From assembly GCA_963776225.1 (NCBI GenBank), contig CAVZLL010000003.1, forward strand, positions 62,001 to 126,000: DNA of 64,000 nucleotides, in the 5' to 3' direction. The notes below the pieces were generated by a model. That model did not search any database and was not told the DNA's origin. It saw only the letters and a list, made by a program, of their open reading frames with translations. This document shows positions 8,215 to 19,234 of the stretch, one piece after another. The translations under genes were made by a program, and so were the position numbers. Source of the DNA: Bog-756 sp963776225 (lineage in GTDB: Bacteria; Actinomycetota; Acidimicrobiia; Acidimicrobiales; RAAP-2). Each line of letters opens with the position of its first letter. Position 1 is the first letter of the stretch.

Positions 8215-10875
8215 GTGGCCTCCGACCTGACCGTCGTGCCGGACGGCGCCACCCGGGTCGAGGCGGCGCGGATGCCCACGGCCGAGCCTGCGGTCGCCCG
8301 CCCGCGGTGGTTCGACCGGCTCACCCGACCCACCGCGCGCCCGGCCATCGCCAACGCCGTCGTGGTGCTCGGGGTGATCGTCGTCGCGCTGACCCAGCTC
8401 CATCCCTCGCTGCTGCTCGCCGACAGCACCACCGCCGGCGGCGACACCGGGGCGCACGTGGCCCTGCCCGCGTTCCTCCAGTCCCACCTGCTCACCCACG
8501 GCCGCCTCACCGGCTGGGATCCGAGCTGGTACGACGGCTTCCCCCTCTACACCTTCTACTTTCCGCTGCCGGGCCTGATCACCGTCGTCCTCCACGCGGT
8601 CGTCCCCTACGACGTCGCCTTCAAGCTGGTCACCGTCCTCGGAACGCTCCTCCTCCCGATCTGCGCCTTCGCCTTCGGACGGCTGGCCGGTCTGCGCGAC
8701 CCCGGACCCGGCTGCCTCGCGGCGGCGACCCTCCCCTTCCTCTTCGAGCCGAGCTTCTCCATCTACGGGGGCAATCTGCTCTCGACGCTCGCCGGCGAGT
8801 TCTCGTTCTCCCTCTCGCTCTCCTTCGCCCTGCTCTTCCTCGGGGTGGTGGCCGCCGGGCTGCGGACCGGCCGCCACCGGGCGCTGGCCGCGGTCCTGTT
8901 CGCAGCCACCCTGCTCTGCCACCTCATCCCCGCGCTCTTCGCCGCGGTCGGGGCGGTGGTCTGGCTCCTCCTCGATGCCGACCTGCCACGCATGCTGCGT
9001 GCCCGGGCCAGCGCGGCCCGCCGCCGCTGGGGTGGACGCGTGCTCTGGTCGGTGGTGGCCGGTGCGGTCGGGGTCGGGCTCACCGCCTGGTGGCTGGTCC
9101 CGTTCGCCGTCGAGCAGCCCTACACGACCAACATGGGCTACACCAAGGTCTTCGGCTACCCGCACCTGCTCTTCCCGGGCTCCTTCCGCTGGGTCCTGGC
9201 CGCCGCCCTGGTCGGACTGGTGGCCATGGTGGTCCGCCGCAGCCGGGTCGCCCTCTTCCTGGTGGTGATGGCCGTCCTCTCGGCCGCCGCGGTGATCCTC
9301 GATCCCGCCGGCAAGCTCTACAACGTCCGGTTCCTTCCCCTCTGGTTCCTCTGCCTCTACCTGCTCGCCGGCTACGGGGTGGCCGAGGTGACCGGGGCGG
9401 TCGCACGCCGGGCCCGGCGCCGCCGGCTCGACCGCTGGGTGGTCGCCGTGCGGCAGCGCCTGGTCTCGGCCGACTCCCTGCACTGGGTCCCGGGCATGCG
9501 GATCAGCCGGTTGCGCCGCCCGGTGCCCGCCTCGGTGCCGGCAGGGGCGGTCGTGGGTCCGCTCATCGCCCTCGTCGCGGCGTGTGCCGCGGTCGTGCCA
9601 CCGCTCGTGCTGCCGGCAACCACCCTCGCCCACGTCGGGATCACCGTCGGTGCCGACCAGCCGAGCGCGTGGGCCGAGTGGAACTACTCGGGTTACGAGG
9701 GCAAGCCCGACTACCCCGAATACCACGCCGTCGTCCAGATGATGACCTCGGTCGGCGCCGAGCAGGGCTGCGGCCGGGCCATGTGGGAGTACGACCCCTC
9801 GCTCAACCGGTTCGGGACGACGATGTCCCTGATGCTGCTTCCCTATTGGACGGGCGGTTGCATCGATTCGATGGAGGGTCTGCTCTTCGAGTCGGCCTCG
9901 TCGACCCCGTTCCACTTCATCAACCAGAACGAGCTCTCCCCCGATCCGTCCGACGCGGTCGTCGGGCTGCCCTACGGAGGGCTCGACGTGCCGCTCGGCA
10001 TCGAGCACCTCCAGCTGATGGGGGTGCGCTACCTGCTCGCCTCCTCGACCGCGGTCGAGGCCGCCGCCGCATCGGACCCGGCCGCCACCCTGGTCGGGTC
10101 GACGGGACCGTGGAGCACCTCCTACCAGGGCTCGTCGCTGCAGACGACCTGGAAGGTCTACCGGATCGCGGGATCGTCGTTGGTCGAGCCGCTGCCGGCC
10201 AGGCCGGTCGTCTGGAAGGGGGTCGCGGCCGCCCAGTCGAGCTGGCTGGCACCCTCGGTCGCCTGGTACGACGATCCCGCCCGGTGGGGAGTGGTCCCGG
10301 CCGAAGACGGGCCGCCCGGCTGGACCCGGGTCCCGACCGGGGACGTCCACCCGACCACGGTGCCCGAGCCGAAGACGGTGGTCTCGGGGGTCCGACAGTC
10401 CGACGACACGGTCTCCTTCCACGTCGCTCGGGTCGGCACGCCGGTCGAGGTCCGGGTCTCGTACTTCCCGAACTGGCACGTCTCGGGCGCCGAGGGTCCC
10501 TACCGGGTGGCGCCCAACCTGATGGTGGTGGTCCCGACCGGCCACGACGTCGTGCTCTCCTATGGCAGTTCCCCGGCCGACCTGATCGGCCAAGTGCTCA
10601 CGCTCGTCGCCGGGGTGGCGGCGGTCTGGCTGGCGGTCTCGGCCTGGCGCGCCGCCGCCGCGCCCGCCTGGCCTCCCGCGGCCCGGAGGCGGGGGTCGCC
10701 CCCGGGTGAGCGCCATGGGGATGTTCCCGCTCTCCACCGTGCTCTTCCCCGGCGCCGGGCTGCCGCTCCATGTGTTCGAGGAGCGGTACCGAGCCCTCAT
10801 GGGCCACTGCCTCGACGGGGACGGCGAGTTCGGGGTGGTCCTCATCTCCCGCGGCTCGGAGGTCGGCGGCGGTGA
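8215..10875 (+). CDS. large multi-spanning membrane protein, PTPS-related domain type
   Basis: A polytopic membrane protein of about 830-886 residues. It starts with a cytoplasmic stretch and a helix (AIANAVVVLGVIVVALTQL), then a GGDTGAH motif, a WDPSWYDGFPLYTFYFPLPG loop, many helices, a large extracytoplasmic region with a conserved-looking Trp/Tyr-rich part, and a final helix near 10585-10650. This organisation is that of actinobacterial membrane proteins annotated with the 6-pyruvoyl-tetrahydropterin synthase-related domain, which resemble GT-C glycosyltransferases or YfhO. GTG 8215 directly follows the upstream stop; GTG or ATG codons to 8272 are alternatives. The reading frame runs 170 bp into the next gene. 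A TGA in the +1 frame at 10707-10709 would give the usual 4-bp overlap, so a frameshift near 10620-10706 is suspected. Confidence 0.7.
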   Translation: MASDLTVVPDGATRVEAARMPTAEPAVARPRWFDRLTRPTARPAIANAVVVLGVIVVALTQLHPSLLLADSTTAGGDTGAHVALPAFLQSHLLTHGRLTGWDPSWYDGFPLYTFYFPLPGLITVVLHAVVPYDVAFKLVTVLGTLLLPICAFAFGRLAGLRDPGPGCLAAATLPFLFEPSFSIYGGNLLSTLAGEFSFSLSLSFALLFLGVVAAGLRTGRHRALAAVLFAATLLCHLIPALFAAVGAVVWLLLDADLPRMLRARASAARRRWGGRVLWSVVAGAVGVGLTAWWLVPFAVEQPYTTNMGYTKVFGYPHLLFPGSFRWVLAAALVGLVAMVVRRSRVALFLVVMAVLSAAAVILDPAGKLYNVRFLPLWFLCLYLLAGYGVAEVTGAVARRARRRRLDRWVVAVRQRLVSADSLHWVPGMRISRLRRPVPASVPAGAVVGPLIALVAACAAVVPPLVLPATTLAHVGITVGADQPSAWAEWNYSGYEGKPDYPEYHAVVQMMTSVGAEQGCGRAMWEYDPSLNRFGTTMSLMLLPYWTGGCIDSMEGLLFESASSTPFHFINQNELSPDPSDAVVGLPYGGLDVPLGIEHLQLMGVRYLLASSTAVEAAAASDPAATLVGSTGPWSTSYQGSSLQTTWKVYRIAGSSLVEPLPARPVVWKGVAAAQSSWLAPSVAWYDDPARWGVVPAEDGPPGWTRVPTGDVHPTTVPEPKTVVSGVRQSDDTVSFHVARVGTPVEVRVSYFPNWHVSGAEGPYRVAPNLMVVVPTGHDVVLSYGSSPADLIGQVLTLVAGVAAVWLAVSAWRAAAAPAWPPAARRRGSPPGERHGDVPALHRALPRRRAAAPCVRGAVPSPHGPLPRRGRRVRGGPHLPRLGGRRR

Positions 10876-11341
10876 CCAGCGGGTGGACATCGGCACCGTC
10901 GCCCGGATCGCCAACGTGGCCGGGCTCGAGGACGGACGGCTCCTGGTGGTGGCCACCGGGGTCCGCCGGGTGCGGGTGGAGCACTGGCTCCCGGACGACC
11001 CCTACCCGCGGGCGCTGGTCGAGAACCTGCCCGACCCGTCGGACGGCGGAGCGGACATCGACGTGGGCGCGCTGGACGACGCGGAGTCGTCGCTGCGGCG
11101 GCTGCGTTCTCTGCTCTCCGAGCTCGGGGACGTGCCCGCGCTGCCGCCCGGGCTGCGGATCTGCGGCGACCCCGAGGACATCGGCTGGCAGCTCTGTGAC
11201 ATGGCGCCGCTCACCGCACTCGATCTGCAGCGGCTCCTGGCCACCGAGGGGCTGCGCCCGCGGATGACGCTGCTGGGTCAATTGTGCGACGCCATGGCCG
11301 ACGACGTGGTCGGCCTGCTGTCCGAGGCCGACGGCGAGTAG
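10706..11341 (+). CDS. LON peptidase substrate-binding domain protein
   Basis: At 211 residues this is a stand-alone LON N-terminal (substrate-binding) domain without the AAA or peptidase parts. The start FPLSTVLFPGAGLPLHVFEERY is diagnostic, followed by GEFGVVLI and GTVARI strands and a helical C-terminal half. Such single-domain proteins are widespread in actinobacteria; the function is not established, and a PUA-like fold suggests protein or ligand binding. GTG 10706 and ATG 10715 are close alternatives. It overlaps the long membrane protein frame upstream by up to 170 bp. Confidence 0.85.
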   Translation: MSAMGMFPLSTVLFPGAGLPLHVFEERYRALMGHCLDGDGEFGVVLISRGSEVGGGDQRVDIGTVARIANVAGLEDGRLLVVATGVRRVRVEHWLPDDPYPRALVENLPDPSDGGADIDVGALDDAESSLRRLRSLLSELGDVPALPPGLRICGDPEDIGWQLCDMAPLTALDLQRLLATEGLRPRMTLLGQLCDAMADDVVGLLSEADGE

Positions 11342-11398
11342 GCCGCACCGACCCGATCGCCCGGGGCGGGAGCCACCCACGGGGGTCTGACCCAGACC

Positions 11399-11404
11399 GT
11401 AGGA
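11399..11404 (+). promoter_or_regulatory. -10 element TAGGAT before phosphomannomutase gene
   Basis: TAGGAT ends 10 nt before ATG 11415, giving a leaderless or nearly leaderless transcript. No Shine-Dalgarno lies in the gap. Confidence 0.5.
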
Positions 11405-11414
11405 TGGCCCGGCC

Positions 11415-12806
11415 ATGCCCTCCCTCGCACAGGTCTTCAAGGCCTACGACATCCGTGGCGTCGTCCCCGACGAGCTCAACGCGCTCCAGTTCCGGGCGAT
11501 CGGCGTTGCGGCCGCACGGTTCACCGGCGCGGACACCTTCCTGGTGGCCCGCGACATGCGCGAGTCGGGCGCGGAGCTCGCCGCGGCGTTCTCCCTCGGG
11601 GTGCGGTCCGAGGCGGTCACCGTGGTCGATCTCGGACTGGGATCGACCGACCTGCTCTACTACGCGGCCGGGAGCCTCGACGCACCCGGCGCGATGTTCA
11701 CCGCCTCGCACAACCCCGCGCGGTACAACGGGCTCAAGCTCTGCCAGTCGGGCGCCAGGCCGATCGGCCGTGACACCGGGCTGACCGAGATCCAGGCCTC
11801 GGCCGAGTCGCTCCTCGACGCATGGGCGGACGCCGGACCCCCCGAGCCGGATCCGGACCGGCTCGGAGCCCTCGAGCACCGTTCGGTCCTCGGCGCCTAC
11901 GCCGACCACGTCCGCTCCTTCATCGATCTCGGCGTGCTCCGTCCCCTGACCGTCGTCGCCGACACCGCCAACGGGATGGGGGGCCTGGTGGTCCCCGAGG
12001 TCTTCGCCGGCCTCCCCTTCGAGCTCGAGCTGCTCTATCCCGAGCTCGACGGCACGTTCCCCAACCACCCGGCCGACCCGATCCAGCCGGAGAACCTGGT
12101 CGACCTGCGCCGGCGGGTCCTCGAGCAAGGCGCGGACCTCGGTCTCGCCTTCGACGGGGACGCCGACCGGGTCTTCCTGGTCGACGAGCGCGCCGAGCCG
12201 GTCTCCGGCTCGCTCACCACCGCGCTGGTGGCCTCGGCCCTGCTCGACAAGCACCCGGGCGCCACCGTCCTCTACAACTGCATCTGCTCGCGGGTGGTGC
12301 CCGAGGTGATCGCCGAGAAGGGGGGTGTGGGCATCCGCACCAAGGTCGGCCACAGCTTCATCAAGCAGGTGATGGCCGAGACCGGCGCCGTCTTCGGCGG
12401 TGAGCATTCCGGGCACTACTACTTCCGTGACAATTACAGAGCGGACTCGGGGATCATCGCAGCCCTGTTGGTGCTCGAGCTGTTGAGCGTGACCGGGAGG
12501 CCCCTCTCGGCCCTGCTCGCCCCGTTCAAGCGCTACGCCGACTCGGGGGAGATCAACACCGTCGTCGACGACCCGGCCGGCACGGTCGAGCGGATGGCCG
12601 CTGAGGTGGACGCTGCCGGCGGAGCGCTCGGAACGGCCGACCGCCTGGACGGGCTCACCGTCGACCGGGGGGACTGGTGGTACAACCTCCGCCCCTCGAA
12701 CACCGAGCCGCTGCTGCGTCTCAACGTCGAGGCGAAGGACGAGGCCTCGTGCGCGGCCCGGGTCGCCGAGGTCGAGGCCGCGATCACCGGCGTGATCGGG
12801 AGCTGA
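11415..12806 (+). CDS. manB: phosphomannomutase/phosphoglucomutase
   Basis: Cytoplasmic alpha-D-phosphohexomutase interconverting mannose-6-P and mannose-1-P (or the glucose forms), feeding GDP-mannose and envelope glycan synthesis. Family hallmarks are all present: the catalytic phosphoserine loop TASHNP with Ser98, the Mg-binding DGDADR loop, the sugar-binding GEHSGHYYF loop, and the C-terminal phosphate-binding RPSNTEP. The length of 463 residues is normal. It is followed by a Trm112-like gene and a PGI/PMI gene, the same grouping seen in other actinobacteria. Mannose versus glucose preference cannot be read from sequence alone. Confidence 0.93.
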   Translation: MPSLAQVFKAYDIRGVVPDELNALQFRAIGVAAARFTGADTFLVARDMRESGAELAAAFSLGVRSEAVTVVDLGLGSTDLLYYAAGSLDAPGAMFTASHNPARYNGLKLCQSGARPIGRDTGLTEIQASAESLLDAWADAGPPEPDPDRLGALEHRSVLGAYADHVRSFIDLGVLRPLTVVADTANGMGGLVVPEVFAGLPFELELLYPELDGTFPNHPADPIQPENLVDLRRRVLEQGADLGLAFDGDADRVFLVDERAEPVSGSLTTALVASALLDKHPGATVLYNCICSRVVPEVIAEKGGVGIRTKVGHSFIKQVMAETGAVFGGEHSGHYYFRDNYRADSGIIAALLVLELLSVTGRPLSALLAPFKRYADSGEINTVVDDPAGTVERMAAEVDAAGGALGTADRLDGLTVDRGDWWYNLRPSNTEPLLRLNVEAKDEASCAARVAEVEAAITGVIGS

Positions 12807-12891
12807 CCGCCGTGCACCGGCCGACGCGGGCCCAGCCTCGTCGCATCACGAATGCGCCACCGGGGCGCCGACCACCAGAGAGGAACGTCCG

Positions 12892-13137
12892 ATGACGCTC
12901 GACCCGTTGCTGATCGAGGTGCTCGCCTGTCCCGAGGACAAGGGCCCCCTGCTGTACTTCGCCGACGAGGACCTGCTGTACAACCCGCGCCTGCGGCGGG
13001 TCTACGCGGTGCGCGACGGCATCCCGGTCATGCTCATCGACGAGGCCACCGCCGTCGGGACCGTCGAGCACGAACGGCTGACGGCCAAGGCCGCGGCCGG
13101 CGGGGCCACCGAGACGAGCCGGGCGGCACGGGCATGA
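12892..13137 (+). CDS. Trm112-like / UPF0434 small protein
   Basis: An 81-residue protein with the Trm112p-like signature LLEVLACP-type start (LLIEVLACPEDKGPLLYF), central RVYAVRDGIPVML and a charged tail. In other bacteria such proteins are zinc-ribbon-like partners of unknown clients; only one Cys remains here (LACPEDKG), so zinc binding is doubtful. A GAGAGGAA Shine-Dalgarno lies about 8 nt before ATG 12892. The stop overlaps the next start (ATGA), showing translational coupling with the isomerase gene. Confidence 0.85.
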   Translation: MTLDPLLIEVLACPEDKGPLLYFADEDLLYNPRLRRVYAVRDGIPVMLIDEATAVGTVEHERLTAKAAAGGATETSRAARA

Positions 13138-14183
13138 GCGTGCGCACCCCGCCGGTGGACTCCCTCGACATGTGGGGGGCCACGATGGCCCTCCCCGAGC
13201 AGGTCGCCGAAGCGGCGACGGCCGCGCGGGAGATCGGCGACCTGCCCGGTCAGGACCAGGTCGAGAACGTGGTGGTGCTCGGCATGGGCGGCAGCGGCAT
13301 CGCCGGCGACGTCCTGGCCGCGGCGGCGGCCCCCTTCATGGCGGTGCCGGTCGCCGTGGTCAAGGGATACGTGCCCCCCGACTACGTCGGGACCGGGTCG
13401 CTCGTCTTCGCGGTCTCCTTCTCCGGCGACACCGAGGAGACGCTCGAGGCAGCGGCTGCCGCCTACGAGGCGGGGGCGTCGCTGGTGGTGGTGGCCGGCG
13501 GGGGCGAGCTGGCCCGTCTGGCCGGCGAATGGGAGGTGCCCCTGGTCGGGGTCCCGACCGACATTCCACAGCCGCGTGCCGCCCTCGGCGCGATGGCCGT
13601 GCCGCCGCTGGTGCTGCTCGAGTCGATCGGGCTCTTCCCCGGTGCCGTGCAGTGGGTCGATCAGGCCGTCGACCAGCTGCGGCGCCGCCGCGACGAGCTG
13701 GCCCGTCCGGGCAGTACGGCAGAGTCGGTGGCCCACCGGATCGGCCGCACCATCCCGCTCATCCACAGCTCGCAGGACCTCGGGAAGGCGGCCGCCCTCC
13801 GCTGGAAGGCCCAGATCAACGAGAACGCCAAGTGCCCGGCCTTCTGGAACCTGCATCCGGAGCTCTGTCACAACGAGCTCGCCGGATGGGGGCAGCACGG
13901 CGACGCGACCCGGCAGCTGCTGACCCTGGTCAATCTCCGCCACGACGCCGAGCATCCCCAGGTGAGCAGGCGGTTCGACCTCGCCGTCGAGGTGCTCCGC
14001 GAGGTGATGGCCGGCGTGATCGAGGTCCGGGCCTCGGGGGAGGGGGACCTCGCCCAGCTGTTCGACCTGGCCCTCATCGGGGACGTCGTCTCCCTGCACC
14101 TCGCCGGTGCCGAGGGGATCGACCCGGGCCCGATCCCCGTCCTCGACGAGGTCAAGCGGGACCTCGCCCTGGGCGTGCACTGA
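13134..14183 (+). CDS. bifunctional phosphoglucose/phosphomannose isomerase (SIS domain)
   Basis: A 349-residue sugar isomerase interconverting fructose-6-P with glucose-6-P and mannose-6-P. It has two SIS folds, with GMGGSGIAGDV (50-60) and SFSGDTEETL as sugar-phosphate binding loops, and the C-terminal HNELAGW motif of the PGI/PMI family. ATG 13134 overlaps the upstream TGA. With phosphomannomutase two genes upstream it forms the route fructose-6-P to mannose-6-P to mannose-1-P. Confidence 0.9.
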   Translation: MSVRTPPVDSLDMWGATMALPEQVAEAATAAREIGDLPGQDQVENVVVLGMGGSGIAGDVLAAAAAPFMAVPVAVVKGYVPPDYVGTGSLVFAVSFSGDTEETLEAAAAAYEAGASLVVVAGGGELARLAGEWEVPLVGVPTDIPQPRAALGAMAVPPLVLLESIGLFPGAVQWVDQAVDQLRRRRDELARPGSTAESVAHRIGRTIPLIHSSQDLGKAAALRWKAQINENAKCPAFWNLHPELCHNELAGWGQHGDATRQLLTLVNLRHDAEHPQVSRRFDLAVEVLREVMAGVIEVRASGEGDLAQLFDLALIGDVVSLHLAGAEGIDPGPIPVLDEVKRDLALGVH

Positions 14184-14294
14184 CACCCCGGGCGGCCCGT
14201 CGTCCCCCCGCCGCGTGTTTCAGTGTCGTGACGGCCCGGTGGCGATTTGGTGAACTGGTGACCCGGGACCCTGGCCGGGGGCGGGAGGCGGGCG
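14184..14294 (+). other. first part of the non-coding region between isomerase and hpf genes
   Basis: The gene-free stretch runs 14184-14675. This part holds no convincing ORF and ends at the -10 element of the structured RNA. The rest is occupied by the RNA (14308-14586) and the hpf leader (14587-14675). Confidence 0.5.
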
Positions 14295-14300
14295 TACACT
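14295..14300 (+). promoter_or_regulatory. -10 element TACACT for the raiA RNA
   Basis: TACACT ends 7 nt before position 14308, where the closing stem of the structured RNA begins. This places the transcription start exactly at the 5' end of the stem. No clear -35 is seen. Confidence 0.5.
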
Positions 14301-14307
14301 CGGGGCC

Positions 14308-14586
14308 GTGAGCGGCGTGCGGGTCTGTGGTTGCAAGTCGAAGCCAGCCGCAGGCGAAACGACCCACGTAAGGCAACTTCTCGTTGCTGAGCATGGTGCG
14401 GCTTAGGAGTCAGTCCTGCCCGTGGCGTCCCCGGCTGTCGGGGGCGGGCGGAGAGGGGATGACGCGTGCCCTCGGTGGCCCCGTTGGGTGGACGGCCGGC
14501 AACGGCCCCCGCCGCCGGGGTCCGGCCGTGACTCTCCCGGCAGGCGAGTGTGGGGTCAAAGACCAGGTCAGCCGCACGCCGCTCAC
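14308..14586 (+). ncRNA. raiA motif structured RNA (probable)
   Basis: A non-coding region of about 279 nt is closed by a perfect 15-bp stem: 14308-14322 pairs with 14572-14586. Inside are nested stems GTGG/CCAC (14327-30/14364-67), GTCG/CGAC (14337-40/14360-63) and GCC/GGC (14343-45/14353-55), then hairpins GCAAC-TTCTC-GTTGC (14373-14387), CCCCG-GCTGT-CGGGG (14429-14443) and GGTC-AAA-GACC (14554-14564). Lying just upstream of a RaiA/HPF gene in an actinobacterium is the known context of the raiA motif, a large conserved RNA of Firmicutes and Actinobacteria. Its molecular role is unresolved. The stems are seen directly; the family name rests on context and size and was not checked with a covariance model. 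Confidence 0.75.
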
Positions 14587-14662
14587 GAACTCCCCTTCAT
14601 CCCGCCGACCGACAAGGAGGTCAGGACCGCTGTAGCCGCAACATCCCGGAAACGAACAGCCG

Positions 14663-14668
14663 AGGAGG
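14663..14668 (+). promoter_or_regulatory. AGGAGG ribosome binding site fixing the hpf start
   Basis: A perfect AGGAGG sits 7 nt before GTG 14676. It selects this GTG over the longer open frame that extends upstream to 14550 through the structured RNA. Confidence 0.8.
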
Positions 14669-14675
14669 CGAACAG

Positions 14676-15038
14676 GTGGACGTGATCATCACCCAAGGCA
14701 GGAACATGGTGTCCGACGAGGTACGGGCTCTGACCGAGGAGAAGCTGCGGCGGATCGGGCGGCACTGTCCGGGCCTCGACCGCGCCGAGGTGCACTTCTC
14801 CGAGGAGCACAACCCGAGGATCTCGGACCGTGAATGCTGCGAGGTGGTCATGAGCGGCCACGGCCGGACCGTCCGGGCCCACGCCGCCGCCCGGGTGCCG
14901 CTGGTGGCGGTCGACCTGGTCGTCGAGAAGCTCCAGCACCAGGTCGAGAAGACCAAGGGCCGGATGGTCGGGCGGTCCCAGCCCCGTCACCGTCCGGCGA
15001 GCACGGTGACCCTCTACGAGCGGGTGCGCACCGCCTGA
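14676..15038 (+). CDS. hpf: ribosome hibernation promoting factor, short form (RaiA/HPF)
   Basis: A 120-residue S30AE/sigma-54 modulation family protein: start VDVIITQGRNMVSDEVRALTEEKL, then a DRAEVHFSEEHNPR strand and the VRAHAAARVPLVAVDLVVEKLQHQVEK helix. It binds the small-subunit decoding centre and silences ribosomes in slow growth. It lacks the C-terminal dimerisation domain of long HPF, so it resembles short HPF or YfiA. The GTG is set by a perfect AGGAGG. The structured RNA directly upstream may be its 5' leader or an independent RNA. Confidence 0.88.
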   Translation: MDVIITQGRNMVSDEVRALTEEKLRRIGRHCPGLDRAEVHFSEEHNPRISDRECCEVVMSGHGRTVRAHAAARVPLVAVDLVVEKLQHQVEKTKGRMVGRSQPRHRPASTVTLYERVRTA

Positions 15039-15133
15039 CCCCGGGCCGCCACCCGACGCGGTCACTCGTCGTGGGGCCGAGAGGCGCCAGGTCGCCAGGG
15101 GCTGCCGCCCCGACCGCGGCCAGGTCGCGACGG

Positions 15134-15139
15134 TAGAGT
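15134..15139 (+). promoter_or_regulatory. -10 element TAGAGT before secA
   Basis: TAGAGT ends 9 nt before ATG 15149, consistent with a leaderless or very short-leader secA mRNA. Confidence 0.45.
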
Positions 15140-15148
15140 GAGGGTCCC

Positions 15149-17911
<2,763 letters not shown>

Positions 17912-19069
17912 ATGGCAGCGGACCCCCCCCGCCGTGGGGAGGGCGGGCCGGAGCCGGTCGATCTCCCGGTCGCCCTCGCCGCGCTGCGCGAGCGGCTCCG
18001 GGAGGCCGGGACCTTCCTCGGCATCGACCGTCTGGCGAAACGGCGGGTCGAGCTCGAGAAGGAGGCCTCGGAGCCCGGGCTCTGGGACGATCCGGACCAC
18101 GGCCGTGCGGTGACCACCGAGCTGGGTCGGGTCACCGAGGACCTCGAGCTGCACAGCGGGCTCACCGCCCGGCTCTCCGACGCGGAGACCCTCGAGGAGC
18201 TCATGGAGGAGGAGCAGGACGCCTCCCTCCGGCCCGAGGTCGAGGAGGCGGTGGCAGATCTCGACCGCCGCCTCGGGGAGATCGAGCTGCGAGCGCTGTT
18301 CGCCGGCGAATACGACCACGGCGACGCGGTGGCGGAGATCCATGCCAGCGCGGGCGGGACCGACGCGCAGGACTGGGCCGAGATGCTGCTGCGGATGTAC
18401 ACCCGGTGGGCGGAGCGCCGCGGGTTCGAGATCGAGGTCGAGGAGGCGACGCCCGGCCAGGAGGCAGGACTGCTGTCGGCCACCTTCTTGGTGCACGGCC
18501 GGTACGCCTACGGGCTGTTGGCCGCCGAGCGCGGCACCCACCGTCTGGTACGCATGTCGCCCTTCGACGCGCAGCACCGGCGCCAGACCAGTTTCGCCTC
18601 ACTCGACGTGGTGCCGTTGCTCGAGGACGGTGCCGACCAGATCGAGATCGACGAGAAGGACCTCCGCATCGACACCTACCGCTCGTCGGGGGCCGGCGGC
18701 CAGCACGTGAACAAGACGGACTCGGCCGTGCGCATCACCCACCTCCCGACCGGCATCGTGGTCTCCTGCCAGAACCAGCGCAGCCAGCACCAGAACAAGG
18801 CCAAGGCGCTCGAGGTGCTCGGAGCCAAGCTGGCCGAGCGGCAGCGGGCCGAGCACCAGGCCACGCTCGACGAGCTGAGCGGGGACCGCACCGACAGCGG
18901 GTGGGGCAATCAGATCCGGTCCTACGTGCTGGCCCCGTATCAGCAGGTGAAGGACCTTCGGACCAACGAGGAGACCGGCAACGTGGAGGCGGTGCTGGAC
19001 GGCGATCTCGACGCGTTCATCGAGGCGGAGTTGCGCCGCAACGCCGAGCTCCGGCGCGCGGCCGGCTGA
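17912..19069 (+). CDS. prfB: peptide chain release factor 2
   Basis: Class I release factor for UGA and UAA. It has the SPF tripeptide anticodon (216-218, in RMSPFDAQHRRQTSF) and the GGQ peptidyl-tRNA hydrolysis motif (262-264). The N-terminus reads through in one frame, so the usual programmed +1 frameshift of many RF2 genes is absent. ATG 17912 abuts the secA stop, so secA and prfB are probably co-transcribed. The RF2-FtsE-FtsX order is typical of actinobacteria. Confidence 0.95.
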   Translation: MAADPPRRGEGGPEPVDLPVALAALRERLREAGTFLGIDRLAKRRVELEKEASEPGLWDDPDHGRAVTTELGRVTEDLELHSGLTARLSDAETLEELMEEEQDASLRPEVEEAVADLDRRLGEIELRALFAGEYDHGDAVAEIHASAGGTDAQDWAEMLLRMYTRWAERRGFEIEVEEATPGQEAGLLSATFLVHGRYAYGLLAAERGTHRLVRMSPFDAQHRRQTSFASLDVVPLLEDGADQIEIDEKDLRIDTYRSSGAGGQHVNKTDSAVRITHLPTGIVVSCQNQRSQHQNKAKALEVLGAKLAERQRAEHQATLDELSGDRTDSGWGNQIRSYVLAPYQQVKDLRTNEETGNVEAVLDGDLDAFIEAELRRNAELRRAAG

Positions 19070-19170
19070 GCCGACGGAGCCGGCGCCTGTCCGATCGGTG
19101 CACGGCCGCCCGCGTCGTCCGAGGTCAGCGCCGGTTGTGGGGTCTGCGCCAACCGGGTGGGACCCGCGGA

Positions 19171-19176
19171 TAAGAT
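19171..19176 (+). promoter_or_regulatory. -10 element TAAGAT upstream of ftsE
   Basis: TAAGAT in the 165-bp prfB-ftsE gap would start a transcript near 19183, giving a leader of about 50 nt for ftsEX. The rest of the gap shows no gene. Confidence 0.4.
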
Positions 19177-19234
19177 GGTGCGAAGTGCCTGTGCGCCCCG
19201 GCCACTGCCCCCCTTCGCTGATGACCGTTCCTTC

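Noticed and set aside
17912..18000. Programmed +1 frameshift site in prfB
   Set aside because: The N-terminal region is open in a single frame with no in-frame TGA, so no recoding is needed.
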